DNA of 64,000 bases from contig KZ111156.1 of the NCBI GenBank assembly GCA_002077045.2, positions 307,444 to 371,443 of the forward strand. Reading direction: 5' to 3'. The stretch's first letter is position 1, and every line of letters starts with the position of its first letter. The notes below the pieces were generated by a model that searched no databases, was not told where the DNA came from, and saw nothing but the letters and a program-made list of their open reading frames with translations. This DNA comes from Rachicladosporium sp. CCFEE 5018 (lineage: Eukaryota > Ascomycota > Dothideomycetes > Cladosporiales > Cladosporiaceae). The position numbers were made by a program, and so were the translations under genes. Shown here one piece after another: positions 28,919 to 41,522 of this stretch.

Positions 28919-31900
28919 TTACTTCGAAGCATCAAGTGCAGCCTTGATTGCATCACATGTTGCCTTCGCATCACCGAACAGCATCTTCGTATTTGGTTGA
29001 TAAAACATACTGTTCGGGAGGTCCTAAAATTAATCAGCGTCGAGCACAGGGGGTAGATATTGGCCCGAGGAAGTCTTACTGCGTAACCGCTGCCCATACC
29101 ACGCTTCATGACAATGACCTGCTTGCTCTTGTAGGCATTGATGATGGGCATGCCTGCGATTGGGCTACAATTGTTGTCAGCATACTGGTCAGCGGGAGAA
29201 GAGCACACGACTTACCTGTCCTTCTCGAGTGCAACGGGATTGACCGTGTCGTTCGCACCGATGACGAGCGTCACATCGACATCATCAAAGCCCTCTTCGT
29301 TGATCTCATCCATCTCCAGGACGATATCGTATGGCACGTTAGCCTCGGCGAGGAGGACGTTGCATTGACCTGGCATTCGTCCAGCGACCGGATGGATTGC
29401 AAACTTCACCTCCACACCTTCAGCACGGAGGAACGCGACAAAGTCTGCAATCGGATATTGCGCCTTGGCGACGGCCATGCCATAGCCCACGACAATCACC
29501 ACCTTCTGGGCGTCTTTGAGAGAAGTGACTGTCTCGTCGACGGTCGTCTGTGTGATTTCTCCCTCCATCTTGAAGTCTGTCTTCGCGGGCGCCGCGATGC
29601 CTCCGAACAGCACATTCGTAATGCTGCGATTCATGGCAACGCACATGATGTACGATAAGATCGAGCCAGAGACACCGATCAAAGAGCCGACCGTCGTCAG
29701 GATCGGCGAGTTGAGCATGAATCCTTCGGCCACAAGCGCGAAACCCGAGTATGCATTCAGCACGGTGATGACAACAGGCATGTCTGCGCCGCCGATAGCG
29801 GCTGTTGTCGTGAAACCTTTGGCGAAGCTAAAGGCGGTGTTGGCGGCGAGACAGCCGGCGGCGATGACTGGTGCGCCCGGAGCCATCGTCAAGAACGCGC
29901 CGAAAGTCGCTATGTTGGAGCCTAGGAGGCCGATGTTGATGAGATGTCGACCCGGCAGGATCGTCGGGCGTGAGCTCATGCGACCAGAGAGCTTCATGAA
30001 CGCTACGATACTGCCAGTAAATGTGACTCCGCCAATTAGTACGCCAAGATACGCTGTGACCATGTGAAGTGCATCGAGGTGTGATACCGCTGCCATGACG
30101 GAGCCGATACTTGTCAGTACAGCTGCAAGACCAACTACTGAGTGTAGAGCAGCAACCATCTGCGGCAGCTCAGTGGGAGTGATCCGACGAGCGACGAGTG
30201 CACCTATGATGCTGCCGATACCTGCCACTCCAGCCCACTGCACTAGGGTCTCGACGGGGAACCCAACGGCAGCCAAAGATGCTAGTACACCAGAGCCAAC
30301 ACCCAGCATACCGAGGATATTGCCAGCACGTGCTGTCGATTGGCTGGCGAGTCCAGTGAGTGAGCCTATGCACAAGATACTGGAGACGAGATAGCCAGCC
30401 TGGACCAGTCCACCCAAGCCAGTGCTAGCTGCTGCTATGAAGCCGCCGCCAAAGAGGACGGCCGGCAGAGTGTACAGCCATGCATACTCGGGCCTATGTG
30501 TCCTATCAGCGATTGCAGTCAGTCTGGCGGAAGTGACTTACGGATCAGTACGTCGTCGGAACATGTCGAGCATCCTTTTGCTAATGATGAAGCCGCCCGA
30601 AACATTCACAAAAGCCAACAAAACAGACGCTGCTCCCAGAAATTGCGGTATCGTCTGCGGCAGATACCCTCCACCCATGATGAAGAACCCGCCGATGCCT
30701 ACCATGCCTGAGATGGCATTCGTCACACTCATCAAAGGACTATGTAACGCCGGCTGTACACCCCAGACCACTCGATATCCAATCAATGCTGCCAGACTGA
30801 AGGTGAAGAAGTTGCCCATGAAGAGAGGTCCGGTATACTTGCCCAGGACAAGAGCCGTGCCCATGCCACCAGTCACAGTAGATACTTCGCGAACTGCCTT
30901 TTGCCAGGGAGTCACTGCTTTGATCTCTTCCTTCGCTACTTCCGCAGGCTTTGCAGCTGGTGCTGGGGGCGCGATAGGTGGTAGTGCCGGGATGAGCTCG
31001 CCGTTGTGGGTGACGATCGATCTGCGAACGACCTCATCTTTCATATCGATTCCGAAGTGACCCTCCTTGGGCGAGATGGAGAGCAGGAACTTAGTAATAT
31101 TGTTCGAGTACAGTGTTGATGCCTGGGTAGGCAGTCTGGAAGGCAGATCAGTGTAGCCGATTACTGTCACACCCTTGTAGTCCGTGAGTTGGCCAGGAAC
31201 AGTGATCTCGCAATTACCTCCGTTCTCAGCTGCTAGATCAACAATGACTGATCCAGGCTTCATGGCAGACACCATCTCCTCGGTCAGCAGAGTGGGCGCT
31301 GGGCGGCCTGGGATCAGCGCCGTGGTGATGATGATGTCGACCTCCTTCGCCTGCTCAAGGAACAACGCCATCTCTGCATCGTGAAACTCCTTCGACATCA
31401 CCTTCGCATACCCGCCACCTCCTGAGCCATCTTCCTTGACGGATACCTCAACAAATTCGGCGCCCAGTGACTGGACCTGCTCTCGTGCTGCAGATCTCGT
31501 ATCGAACCCTCTGACGATGGCTCCCATTCGACGTGCAGTAGCAATGGCACTCAAGCCTGCCACACCAGCTCCAATGACTAGCACCTTGCAAGGCGGGATT
31601 TTCCCAGCAGCAGTCGTCTGGCCAGTCATATACCGTCCGAAGTGATTACTAGCCTCAAGCACAGCCTTATAGCCAGCAATATTAGCCATAGAACTCAGCA
31701 CATCGAATGTCTGTGCCCTCGTGATGCGTGGAATCATGTCCATCGAAAAGCTGGTTAGTCCTTTTCTCATCATGGAATCAACAACAGGCTTATTGCGATC
31801 GATGTTGGGCTGCAGCGTGCCAATCAGCACGCCTCCTTTCCGGAAGCCTTCCAGATAGTTGTTCGTCCCGACTAGTCCACGAGAAGTGATCCGAGGTGGC

Positions 31901-32316
31901 CGGATCTTGAGGATGATGTTGCTGTCGTACCAAACTCGACTGGCGTTCACTAGAGTGGCTCCTGCTTCTTCATATGCGTGGCCGGAGAATTGTGCTGCGA
32001 AGCCGGCGCCGTTCTCGACCAGAACCTGCTTGAAGCCTTTCTTTAGAAGTAAGGCGGCGTTTTGGGGAGTCATTGCTACGCGACGCTCGCCAGAGCGAAC
32101 CTCGAGGGGCACGCCGATGGTCAGCTCGCTGTAGGGCGTCGAGATTACAGGCTCGGCCTCTGGCGAGGGCGAAGCCTGAGTAGCTTCTTGGTGCCATCGC
32201 GTACTGGTGTGAAGTTCTCTCAGTGCTGGAATGAGTACGCCTCGCGCTCCAACAGCGGGTGATCGCCGTGGTAGCCCGCGAGCTGTATGACTCGCAGGCC
32301 TCGCACAGGGCCACAT
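28919..32316 (-). CDS. NNT: Mitochondrial proton-translocating NAD(P) transhydrogenase
   Basis: Four exons on the minus strand: 32316-30542, 30502-29216, 29164-29080 and 29023-28919, 1083 aa. It couples proton entry across the inner membrane to hydride transfer from NADH to NADP+. Order is alpha then beta in one chain: a presequence (about 1-45), the NAD-binding domain (GVPLEVRSGERRVAMTP; VLVIGAGVAGLSAIATARRMGA; VDLAAENGGNCE), membrane helices on both sides of intron 1 (FFIMGGGYLPQTIPQF; AVLFGGGFIAAASTGLGGLVQAG by translation), and the NADP-binding domain (VVIVVGYGMAVAKAQYPI; HPVAGRMPGQCNVLLAEANVPY; VIGANDTVNPVALEKD; GMPIINAYKSKQVIVMKR). The end DAIKAALDASK is usual. Intron 1 is only 39 nt. 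Confidence 0.95.
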
Positions 32317-32867
32317 GATTGTGGCTACTCAGTGGCTATCATCCAGGTGAATGCAGGCTGCCGCTCCAGGGGAAGATTCAATGTCGTGCCACGCGGCTTT
32401 CGCGAGTTGTGTGTCGTTCAGACGAATGTCACTTCCTCACTGGGGTACAGCAGTGTGGCCTCTCGATCGCGCAGTGCATACCCGTACGCAGGTACAACGA
32501 CACTTACATGTGCATGGCAAAGTCAGATCACAAAGTGAAGTACCATGGACATGTGAGGCAAGACGCGCCTCCTCACTGTTTAGCCTGACTCGGCACGGCT
32601 TGCGACTTGCCGACGGTACGAGTGGGCGCGTGGAAGTCGTGTTGTGCATGGAAGACGGTACCTCGATACCTGCCGGATGTGGAAGAGGGTTTGAAGAACG
32701 TGGAGTGACATTGTGGGGGAAGCACGCGGGGTATGCGGGGGTGACATCGTCAAGCACGTGAGTGTTCGCGAAACAACTGTAGTTATGTTTACTATGAGCA
32801 AGACTGGTTTCTCTCTTCCAGCAACGCTACCAGTGCAAAGGTATGGCACAAGCTAAGCGCAAGTTTC
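32317..32867. promoter_or_regulatory. Intergenic region between transhydrogenase start and SCC2 stop
   Basis: 551 bp; both neighbours are on the minus strand, so this holds the SCC2 3' region and the NNT promoter. Overlapping plus-strand frames show no motifs. No RNA gene seen. Confidence 0.4.
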
Positions 32868-35800
32868 TCATGCCCACTCGCCATCCTCATCTTCGTCCAG
32901 CGCCTTGCTTCCCGACTTTCTCTTGGACAAGCTCGGCCGTGCCTTCTTTCTTGGCGTCGTTCCAGCACTGCCAGTCGACTTCCTTTTCTTGCCCCTGCCG
33001 TTCGCTGTAGGCGTGACGGACGGACTTCTTCGACTCGCAGTTTCGCTATTCGTAGTGGCGTCATCAACTTCACCGACTAGCTCGTCTTCCTCGGGGACCT
33101 TGACGTCGTGGTCTGTCGTCATCACATCGACGAATTGCTTGCATATGGCCCGCTGGGCATCTGATGCAGTCGTGATGGCGACGATTCGCTCGATCCTGGC
33201 GAGGTACGACTCAGTCATCGCCGGTGCGTTCGAGGACCGGGCAGGCGCCTTGCTATTCTCTTTCGTGGCACCCTTCGCCTTCTTTGCCATGCGCTGCAAG
33301 TTCCAGACACGCTGTAGGTAGCTGCGAGTCTCTTGAACCACGAGCAGGACCTGTGACGAAGTTGCGTAGACTTGTAGCTGAGCCGCGTCGGCGCTTGTAG
33401 GCCCATTAATGGCACCATTTGTCAAACCTTGCGATACAGCGTCACAGTTAGTGAGTGCATTAAGGTTCAGCTGCAAAACGTTCTGCTCGATAGCCTGCGC
33501 GACTATCGTTCCGTTGCTGGCGAAGGTCCTGTCTAATGCTGCCAGTAGAAGCAGTAAATCGTCCGTGCGGTCATACTCGAAGAAAGCAAGGTTCTCGCAG
33601 CAGAATCGAACAAAGTCGAGATGTGGTGATCTGCCACTCTGGAACTCGAGGTCGGCTGCCTCAAAGTCGAACTTCTGACAAATGTTGTTGAGGAACTTCT
33701 GCCTGACCTTGAGCTTGCCCTCTTTTAGCACTTCCCAGAAGAGCTTAAGCTTCGCAGCCAGCGGCTGACCAACGTACCCAGTCACACTGCCAGCGACAGA
33801 CTGCTGATAGGCAAAGGATTGCTGCATTGCTCGCATGTACTCCTTCTCGACGGTCGTCTCGTGCTTCTGATGCATCACGCGATGCTCCACGAACGCCAGC
33901 TTCGCGATCGCAGGGTTCGGCGAAGTCTCTAGCGCTACAAGTGATGGTCCGCATTCCTTAGGGTGAGGCAAGCCTTGTTGAACGATACTAGCGATCAGCT
34001 TGGTCGCCGTCAACGCAAGATCATCGGATGATGCGAGCGCAAGTCGAAGAATGTCTTTCAGGAAGCGCTGAGCCAATGCCGAGGAAACGCCGTCCTGATC
34101 GGTTGCGATATAGGTAGACTCCAAGCCTTCTCTACCGGTTGCAGCGCCGTCTTTGCCTTCCTGGCGATCAGCTGGCAATTCTTGGGCTGCGAAGAATGCC
34201 TCGAGACCCGAGAGGAAGATCATATCCAGCGATGGGATGCGCTCTTTGTGGACTAGGTCGAATGCCTTGGTGACTTCGGGACGTAGATACTGGTTTGGCC
34301 AGCGCAGACAGATGGCACAGATGGCATCGAGAGCTGCCTCGCGGACGGCTAGGACTTGTCCTGTCCCTGTGAATGCGCATAAGATCCCGATCGCGAGTTC
34401 AGACACTGACTTGGCCTTCGGCGAAGCTAACTTTTCACTCGCACGGAAAGTGCCAACATAAGCTTCAAAGTCGCACGCCCGACCAAATTGACCGACTATG
34501 TTCATGAGCTTGCCAATACGATTTACCATCCTCTCATCCTCGCCCAGCGGCTTGCCGATCATTCCACGAATACCAGCGAGGGCAGAGATGACCAGGTTCA
34601 CTAGCTTCGCTGTGTTCTTGAGCTGACCGTCTATGGTCCAGAGACAAGATGCGACTTCTGCAATCTCAGGCTTAGGCAGCTTCTGGATGCTGAACATCAG
34701 TGAGGTCTGCAGCTTCTGGAGGAAGTCTGATCTGAGCGTGTGCACGTGAGGCATCGTGAAGCGTAGTATGGTAAGTACCGAGCGGTAGACTGCGAGGTCG
34801 TCATCGGTGGCAAGGTTCTGTGTGTAGGGCTCGAGCCGCTCGAGATGACTGGCTGTGATGAACGTTGGGCACGATCTAGCGAACACGGCCAAGGTCTCCA
34901 GGATGAGGTCTTGAGATGGAGAGCCGGGGATGTCGCTCGGGTCGATAATGCCATCCGACAAGACTTCGATCAAGGTCTTGCAGACTTTGGCGGTATCAGC
35001 GGACGACTTTGACTTTGCTAGGAGGTCTCTAAATAGGGACACGAGTAGATTGGAGACATCTTCGCCCAAGTCAACCGTGCGAACAAGCAGGGCTGCTTGC
35101 GACTGAGAGCGAAGCTTCGCCTGTACACCACCTTCGTGCTGCGCCTGAGCAGCGTAGTACGGTGCGAACCAGATCTCTTCCATGACCGACCGGGCGAGCT
35201 CGGCGACGCTCTCCTCGCTGTCCCGTAGTCGCGAGATGCAAGCATTAGCCACGGTAGAACGCAGATCGATACCCTCGTTGCGCAGGTAGATGTCCTTCAG
35301 CATCTTGATAGCAGTCTTACGGACTCCGACTTGTGGATCTTCCGACCGCGCAATAATCTGAGGATAGACTATAATATCGAGTGCTGGACGTAGGGATGTG
35401 CACTTGCCGATTAGTCGCAAGGCCGAGTCACGGACTAGCGCTGACTTGTCCTCGGCGCATCGGAAGATATGTTGCATGATGGTCCTATTCCTGTCCAGTA
35501 CCGACGGATCCTTCTTCAGGATCGTGATGACGCTCTTCAGAGCGCGACTCTTGACTGTGGGATGCTCGTCGGCTAACGCATTGAGCAACACTGACAGCAC
35601 ATGGGTGAAAGCTTTGCAAAAGGTCGTGTTGAGCGTAACAAGTATCGCAGCGAAGCGTCCAGTAGCGGTAGGCACGGCCGGAAAATCGTGATTCGACTCA
35701 AGCCACTGCGGATTCATGATCATGCTCCGCAGCTTACCCTGTAGATCCTTCGCCCCTCCAGAGCCATCACCGCGCTCGGAATCCACAGATCCCTCTCTAC

Positions 35801-38361
35801 CGCCGCATAGCGTATGTGCCCACTGTACAAGATGAAAGCCTCGGGCTGTCTGAAGCTGTGCTTCGCTGCCACCATCTCGGGCATGTATGTACTCGAGCAC
35901 CACGCGATACGGTCCATCGAAGGCAAGCAGCGTGCTACTGTCAAGGTCGCCATTCTCCATGCGCTCGAAGGTGTTCACCACCTTCGTCGTGACGTTCGAC
36001 CCATCTTTTGTCAAGCTGTGGGAGGCATTGCGGGCTTGTATCTGTAGCTGCAGTATACCAGAGCCCATGGTACCGATCAGCTCCAATGCCAAGTTTCGTG
36101 AGGCTTGAGGGTTCTTCGGATTTTGTGCGATCTGCAGCATTTGGCCCAGCAGCATACGCAGCAACAACTCTGCAGCCGGCCAATCACTGGATCCCAAGAC
36201 CTGCAAAAAGTCTTCTGTGAAGATGTCGAGCAGCTTTCGGTATGGCTCATCAGAGTTCTTGCTCGTTGTCAGTGCGCGATTGGTCAAGATCCGGATGATG
36301 TGTGATGCATCGGTGGTTGCTGCGTCATGCAACGGCTTGACCAGTGTAAGCAGGTCGCCGGGTACTTTGCGTGATTTGCTAGGCGAGACCTTGATCTCAT
36401 CATCATCATCAGACGCTGCCTCTGCATCTTCGTCTTCTGACTCGTCTCCCGAGTCCTCCTCATCGTTATCCTCCTCATCGCCGGTGCTACTGTGCAAGTG
36501 CAATGCAGTGGATGACCTTGTCGCGCTAGTCTGCACTAGACGCATGAGAAGTGCAGAGACAAGCTGTATGGGCTTCATGTCCGGTATGCGGAACTGTCGA
36601 GCACTTTGCTTTGTAGCAGGTAACTTCTCGAGTGACAGTAAGACTTCGTCAATGACAAACTGGCGTTGTTCCGTGTACTTGGTGAAGATGCGCCCAAGGA
36701 TGTCCATAGCAGACTTACGCACGCCCTCCACAGATTGAACACCAAAAACAGAATCCTTGTCGTTGGTCGCATTCTCCGCGAAGATGAGTGCTTTCGCCAT
36801 GAAGACAGTACTGGAAAGTGCGCTCTCGTCGATGTCGATCTTCGAAAGCAGCGTACCCAGGAGACGCAGCGTCTTCGTCACAGAGTTGAGCAGCACACGG
36901 AGCGCGTCGCGATTTTGCGTGGCAGTTTCGAATTTTGGGTTCGGTCTCGGCTTGTCGCCACCCCTGACCTTCTCGCCGATAAACGAGCGCTCCTCGATGA
37001 TCGGCACGAGGCCTGCTTCAATGGCGTTGTTGAGAAGCTTGAGTACAGCGCCCACAAGCTCCTCTGACTGCAGCTGCTGCTCCTCGCGTCCGGCGGTCAT
37101 GATGCGTAGTAAGGTGCGCGCAGCCAGAAGCGCACTGGCAGCTTCCGTGATCTTGTTAGTCCAGTCCTGAATGTCGTCGGTGGACCAAGCCTCGTCGACC
37201 TGCAGATCTAGGTTGACGGCGCTGGATAGAGAGCTGTGACAAAGCTTCTGTGTGCGAAGTAAGGTGTCGACGGCGATCTCGTCCAGGCGGTTGGACTTAG
37301 CTACAGCCAATACCGCAGTATCCAGCTTCTCGCGAGCTGCAGGCTGCATCACCACAGCAGGCCCGTCCTCCAGGTCGACTATGCATAGCAAGCCACCCAT
37401 ATCGCTCTCCATACCACCAGAATGTAGGTGCTGCTCAGCCTCGAGCACGTCGTCCAGCAGGACTTGGAGTGAATGCAATGCGGCATCGCTCTGTTGTCGC
37501 TGGCCACTGCTTACTACAGGCCGCATGTTGACGCTGCTATCGTCCACATACTGGTACTGAGCGCACTCGGCCGGGGTGAGCTCATCCTGCCGCAGCAACA
37601 CCTTACCTTGCTGACTTGAGTATGGTGTGGTCTTGTCGTGATCTGCGCGTTGTGCTCCGGCTGTCTGTTGCACAAATTGTACCGCTTGAGGTGTTCTCAG
37701 GCCGTTTGGCAGCTTCACGTCGTAGCCAGGGTTAGGTAGTTTCGACTGCACTTCCTGCTTCGTCGCATGGCCGTTTGCCAAAGGCTTTGGCTTCGACTCC
37801 GGCGACTCCGGCGTGAGATAGCGAATAGGTATGACGGTCTGATCCAGTGCCATCTGCGCGAAGGCACTTAGCTTTGGTGGTCGGTACTCGCTCGCGCGCT
37901 TCGTCGGCGGCTTTACGGGATCCGCGAGATTGCGGGGTGTCTTGAAGGTGTACTTCATCAAGTGCTCAGGCCGAAGAAGTTGCTGCACATCTCTGAGAGT
38001 CTTTTGACAGCGTTCGGAGGCGTGCTCTGCACTGGTGGCTCCTGCACTTAGTTCTTGTAGGACATGTCGTACTTCCTGATGATTGCCAAGTCCAATGCCA
38101 GGTCCCTGGGAAGATGCAACCAGTGGTGCAGGTATTATTCCTAAAGTGTCACGGTCAGCGAGAGCTGCCTTACACAGTGCATGTGGGCTCACTGAGAGCA
38201 TGTGATTGCATGTGCCGGGCTGGAAGTCACGTACCCGGGTTGAAGGGAGCGATCGAGCTGAACGGAGTGAATGGCAGCGCTTCCCTCACAGTGGGCGTCC
38301 TCTGCCACCAATTTAGAGGGACACCGTTTGTTGCCCGCCCATGAGTGTCCTGGTCGGCCAT
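32868..38361 (-). CDS. SCC2: Cohesin loader SCC2/Mis4 (NIPBL)
   Basis: Two exons, 38361-38235 and 38140-32868, 1799 aa. SCC2 with SCC4 loads cohesin on chromosomes and stimulates its ATPase. The first exon is easy to miss because the intron keeps an open frame. It encodes MADQDTHGRATNG and then ALPFTPFSSIAPFNP, which joins GIIPAPLVASSQG; this short N-terminal segment is the SCC4-binding type of start in fungal SCC2. The donor is GTACGT and the acceptor TTTAG. The body is a HEAT-repeat solenoid; the best block is LLNALADEHPTVKSRALKSV through LVRDSALRLIGKCTSLRPAL and VRKTAIKMLKDIYLR. Acidic inserts lie at roughly residues 560-600 and the C-terminus is basic (GRGKKRKSTGSAG). Confidence 0.92.
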
Positions 38362-38888
38362 ATTTCCCTGGTGCATTGCTCTTCCCTCCGACAGTTCGAT
38401 AGCCTTAGGCGCCCTCCTCCTCCATCCTTAGCGCCGTCAACAAAACGCACACCCTAAACATTAGCGATCTGCCCCCTCTTATGACCTCCTCTCGTCCTGG
38501 CTGCGGAGCACTGCTCGGTGAAAGTATGGTCGTTTGCGCTAGAGACATGAGATGGAGTTCGACCTAGGCCATCGGCTTGCTGCTTCAGGACATCCGGCGA
38601 CGCGTGCCAGCTCGCGTCTGCCTTTTGCACTTTAGCACCTGACCCTCCAGCACCTCAGTCAAGCACTCAATTCGACCCCAAAACAGCTCACTTGTAGGAA
38701 TCGGTCACATGCGCCGGCTCAGTGCGTACGATGATCAACATGATGATCGAAGTGCGAGGTAGAACGCCTGTCGTTCGGCTGCACCATGGACATCCGGGAC
38801 TGAGCCGACTGATATCACTTCTGCATCTCTACGTCTACTCATGTATATGTGTATATGTGTCGGCCGAACACGATATAGAAGGCTGTAC
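38362..38888. promoter_or_regulatory. Intergenic region upstream of SCC2
   Basis: 527 bp between the SCC2 start and the stop of the next minus-strand gene. Contains a short TG/TA-rich run (near 38840-38858). No gene supported. Confidence 0.4.
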
Positions 38889-39818
38889 TCACTTCGCGTG
38901 GCCATTTGCAGGCTTCACGCCAGCAGCACCCTGCTTGTACATCTCGAACCCCTCTTGGGCAGCCTCATCGACTGACTGCTCGCCCGCGACGATCTTCTTC
39001 ACCGTCGCAAGGATACTCGACCAGTCCTCGAAGATCGTGAACGGCACATTCTCGCGAGCGCAGTACGACACTAGGTCATGGCCCTTCTTCGCGAACAGCA
39101 GATCCGTCTCCCTCGCTGCTGACAAGTCCGACACACCGTCGCCAGCATAGAACATCGTCGGCCGCCTGTCCGTGGGCAGCTTGGCGTATGGTCGTATTTC
39201 AAGGCTCTTGTCATGACCGAAGCCACTGCGATCATTGTCAGTATCAGATCACTCACTAAGATAAGTAACAACACACCTCTCATCATGATACTCAATCCTC
39301 CAGCCCCCCTCCTCATCGATCCTCTTCCCCTCCCTCGCCACCGCCTCATTACATACAATATCAATCTTATCAGCATCCTTACCCACCAAATTCTCCAGAA
39401 TCCCCTTGATCACAGGCCGCATACCCGAACTCAGCACCACAGTCGGGATCTCGTTCTGCAGCGCCCACTGGAAGAACTCATTGAAATGCGGGTCGAGCTT
39501 GATATTCTCGACTAAGTAGTCGACGCACTCCGGGAATGGCCGCGTGACGGAGTCCATCATCTCGCGGAACGAGTCGCGAAAGGTTTTGCGGTTCTCGAGC
39601 ACGTCGCGGTTGCCTTGTCGCCGCATGTCGCCGCCGAAACCGATGTTGTCTGTCTGGGTTGTCGGTCAATCGTGGTCGGTGAAGTAATGGCAGGAGTGAG
39701 GTGATACCATGAAATCATTGCTGTCTTTGAGTGTGATTGTTCCGTCGAAGTCGGTGAAGAAGATGAACTTTGGGTCTTTGAATGGGAAGGACATTGCCTT
39801 CAGCTCGGTCTGTGCCAT
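38889..39818 (-). CDS. HAD-superfamily phosphatase (PHOSPHO/MtnX-like)
   Basis: Three exons, 39818-39708, 39653-39277 and 39225-38889, 274 aa. Motif I is FFTDFDGTITLKDSNDF with the nucleophile and acid Asp pair, motif II is VVLSSGM, and motif IV is FYAGDGVSDLSAARETDLLFAK with the metal-binding GDGxSD. The cap lies between, in exon 2 (MMDSVTRPFPECVDYLVENIKLDPHFNEFFQWA). The family hydrolyses small phosphate esters; related fungal proteins are named phosphoserine-type or 2,3-diketo-5-methylthiopentyl-1-phosphate phosphatases, and I cannot choose the substrate. Divergent from SHE9 with 295 bp between starts. Confidence 0.88.
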
Positions 39819-40113
39819 GATGGAAGAGAAGTAAGATGTGATCGATAGTGAAATGTGCTACGCTCGCAGAAGTCGCTGGAGATTTGCTCCTTGGCGAATT
39901 ACGTTGAGTATTTTAGGAGAGATTACTAGATATCTTCACCTTCATCTATTCTCGAAGCCATTGAGATATCCCAAAAATGTTGACTCTTTCGTCATTGGCT
40001 GTCAGGGTCTCCGGCACGTGTCCGGCTAATGACCTGCAGGACTTGGCGCCATCTACCGAGCTGCGGAAGGCTTCGAGCTACGATCGCAATGATAAAGAAG
40101 CTACGGACATGCA

Positions 40114-41457
40114 ATGCAACCGAGCGTGAGGTATGGAGCTGTACTGGTCCGCCAGGTGCCTAAACAAAGAGAAGGTCTTGGATGGACTATCGCGACTGGC
40201 GGTGGAAGTCAACATGCGAAAGCATGGACATGTGAAGTAGGCAAGGCAGTGCTGGCCCGAACAGCACCGCGCACACGAGACTTCAGAACATTGCGAACGC
40301 ATCGAAATGAACGAGTAGTGCGAGCATTCTCGACCTCATTGTTCCGACGCAATGAGAGCGACCCTACACGGCAGGCCCTCGACCCGGCCTCACCTCACGA
40401 CCCTCCCAAAACCCCCGCAACCCAGCTCCCCACCCTCCCCTCCCGCATCGCAGCCCGGCGCCACCACCTGAACCGCCGTCTCTCCCTACTAAGGGACCGC
40501 TTGCTCTCCACAGCCTCCCTCGCAAGCCAACAAATAAACACAGACACCGGCACAGACTTCTCCGGCATCGAGGCGTTGCGAGCCGAGATCGTGACCAAAG
40601 AAGTCTCTGTCAAGCGCTGTCATGCAATCGTGAATGAGCGAAAAGATGCGCACATCGCTGCTCACGCGAAGCAAGCTTCCAGCCAGAAAGAAATCGTGGG
40701 CTTGCTGGAGCGAAAGAGCTCCTGGGGCCCCAGTGATCTAGAGCGCTACATGAGTCTCGTTCGCTCCGAACACCTCGACGAACAAGCCGTGCAGACCGCC
40801 AAATCTGAGCTCGCGGAAGCCGAGAGGGAGCTAGAGGAAGCTAGGGGATTGCTGGAGAGGCTAGAGCGAAACCAGTACCATGAGGAGCAGATCTGGAGCG
40901 ATACTATCAGGCGGAATAGTACGTGGGTTACTATGGGGTTGATGGGGGTGAATATCTTGTTGCTGTTGGCCCAGATTTTGCTGTTTGAGCCGTATCGCCG
41001 CAGGAGGATTGTGAGGGAGGTGAAGGAGGCGTTGGACGAGAAGAGTATTTCTCATGTGGTGCCTGTTGTTGCGGTGCAGGAGGAGTCAGTGCCAGCCGAG
41101 GTTTTGGGACCTGTACCGGCTGCTGTCGCGCTCAGAGAAGCTTCGGCTGCAGATCCAGTCGTCGTCGTCCCTGTTCCGACCGGCGAGCTATCGACTTCTC
41201 CGGAGACTCCTGCGTTGAGCAGCATGCCGGCGGCCGCAGCTGTGACGGCATCGCCTGCCGCGCTCCTTCCTCAGCCAATAGCCGAGCCTGGTTCATTCGA
41301 GCAGTCCATCGAGCAATACCGCGAGTCCTTCCTAGATCTCTTCAGTGAGCGTCTGATCGAGCTGCGCAAAGTCGATGTGACGACAGTCGCCCTGCAGGGT
41401 GCAGCATCCGGCGTCGCAGTCATGGGCTTTCTCTTCCTGCTCCTACGGCCGAAGTAG
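40114..41457 (+). CDS. SHE9: Mitochondrial inner-membrane morphology protein SHE9/MDM33
   Basis: Single exon, 447 aa. SHE9/MDM33 sits in the mitochondrial inner membrane facing the matrix and shapes the organelle by inner-membrane fission. Seen: a basic presequence over the first 70 residues (RDFRTLRTHRNERVVRAFSTSLFRR), a long coiled coil (about 105-265) with ERKSSWGPSDLERYMSLVRSEHLDEQAV, the conserved family segment, then YHEEQIWSDTIRRNSTWVTM leading into a membrane helix (GLMGVNILLLLAQILLF) followed by EPYRRRRIVREVKEAL. A Pro/Ala-rich linker precedes a second hydrophobic C-terminal segment (ASGVAVMGFLFLLL). The match to the fungal She9 family is strong. Confidence 0.9.
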   Translation: MQPSVRYGAVLVRQVPKQREGLGWTIATGGGSQHAKAWTCEVGKAVLARTAPRTRDFRTLRTHRNERVVRAFSTSLFRRNESDPTRQALDPASPHDPPKTPATQLPTLPSRIAARRHHLNRRLSLLRDRLLSTASLASQQINTDTGTDFSGIEALRAEIVTKEVSVKRCHAIVNERKDAHIAAHAKQASSQKEIVGLLERKSSWGPSDLERYMSLVRSEHLDEQAVQTAKSELAEAERELEEARGLLERLERNQYHEEQIWSDTIRRNSTWVTMGLMGVNILLLLAQILLFEPYRRRRIVREVKEALDEKSISHVVPVVAVQEESVPAEVLGPVPAAVALREASAADPVVVVPVPTGELSTSPETPALSSMPAAAAVTASPAALLPQPIAEPGSFEQSIEQYRESFLDLFSERLIELRKVDVTTVALQGAASGVAVMGFLFLLLRPK

Positions 41458-41522
41458 ACAAGTCGTCTACCATGTATAGATATGTAAATTCTATCATATA
41501 TCGTAATCCGCTCAAATGGGTA

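Noticed and set aside
28948..29658. A 236-codon plus-strand open frame
   Set aside because: Antisense to transhydrogenase exons 2-4, whose NADP-binding motifs are clear.
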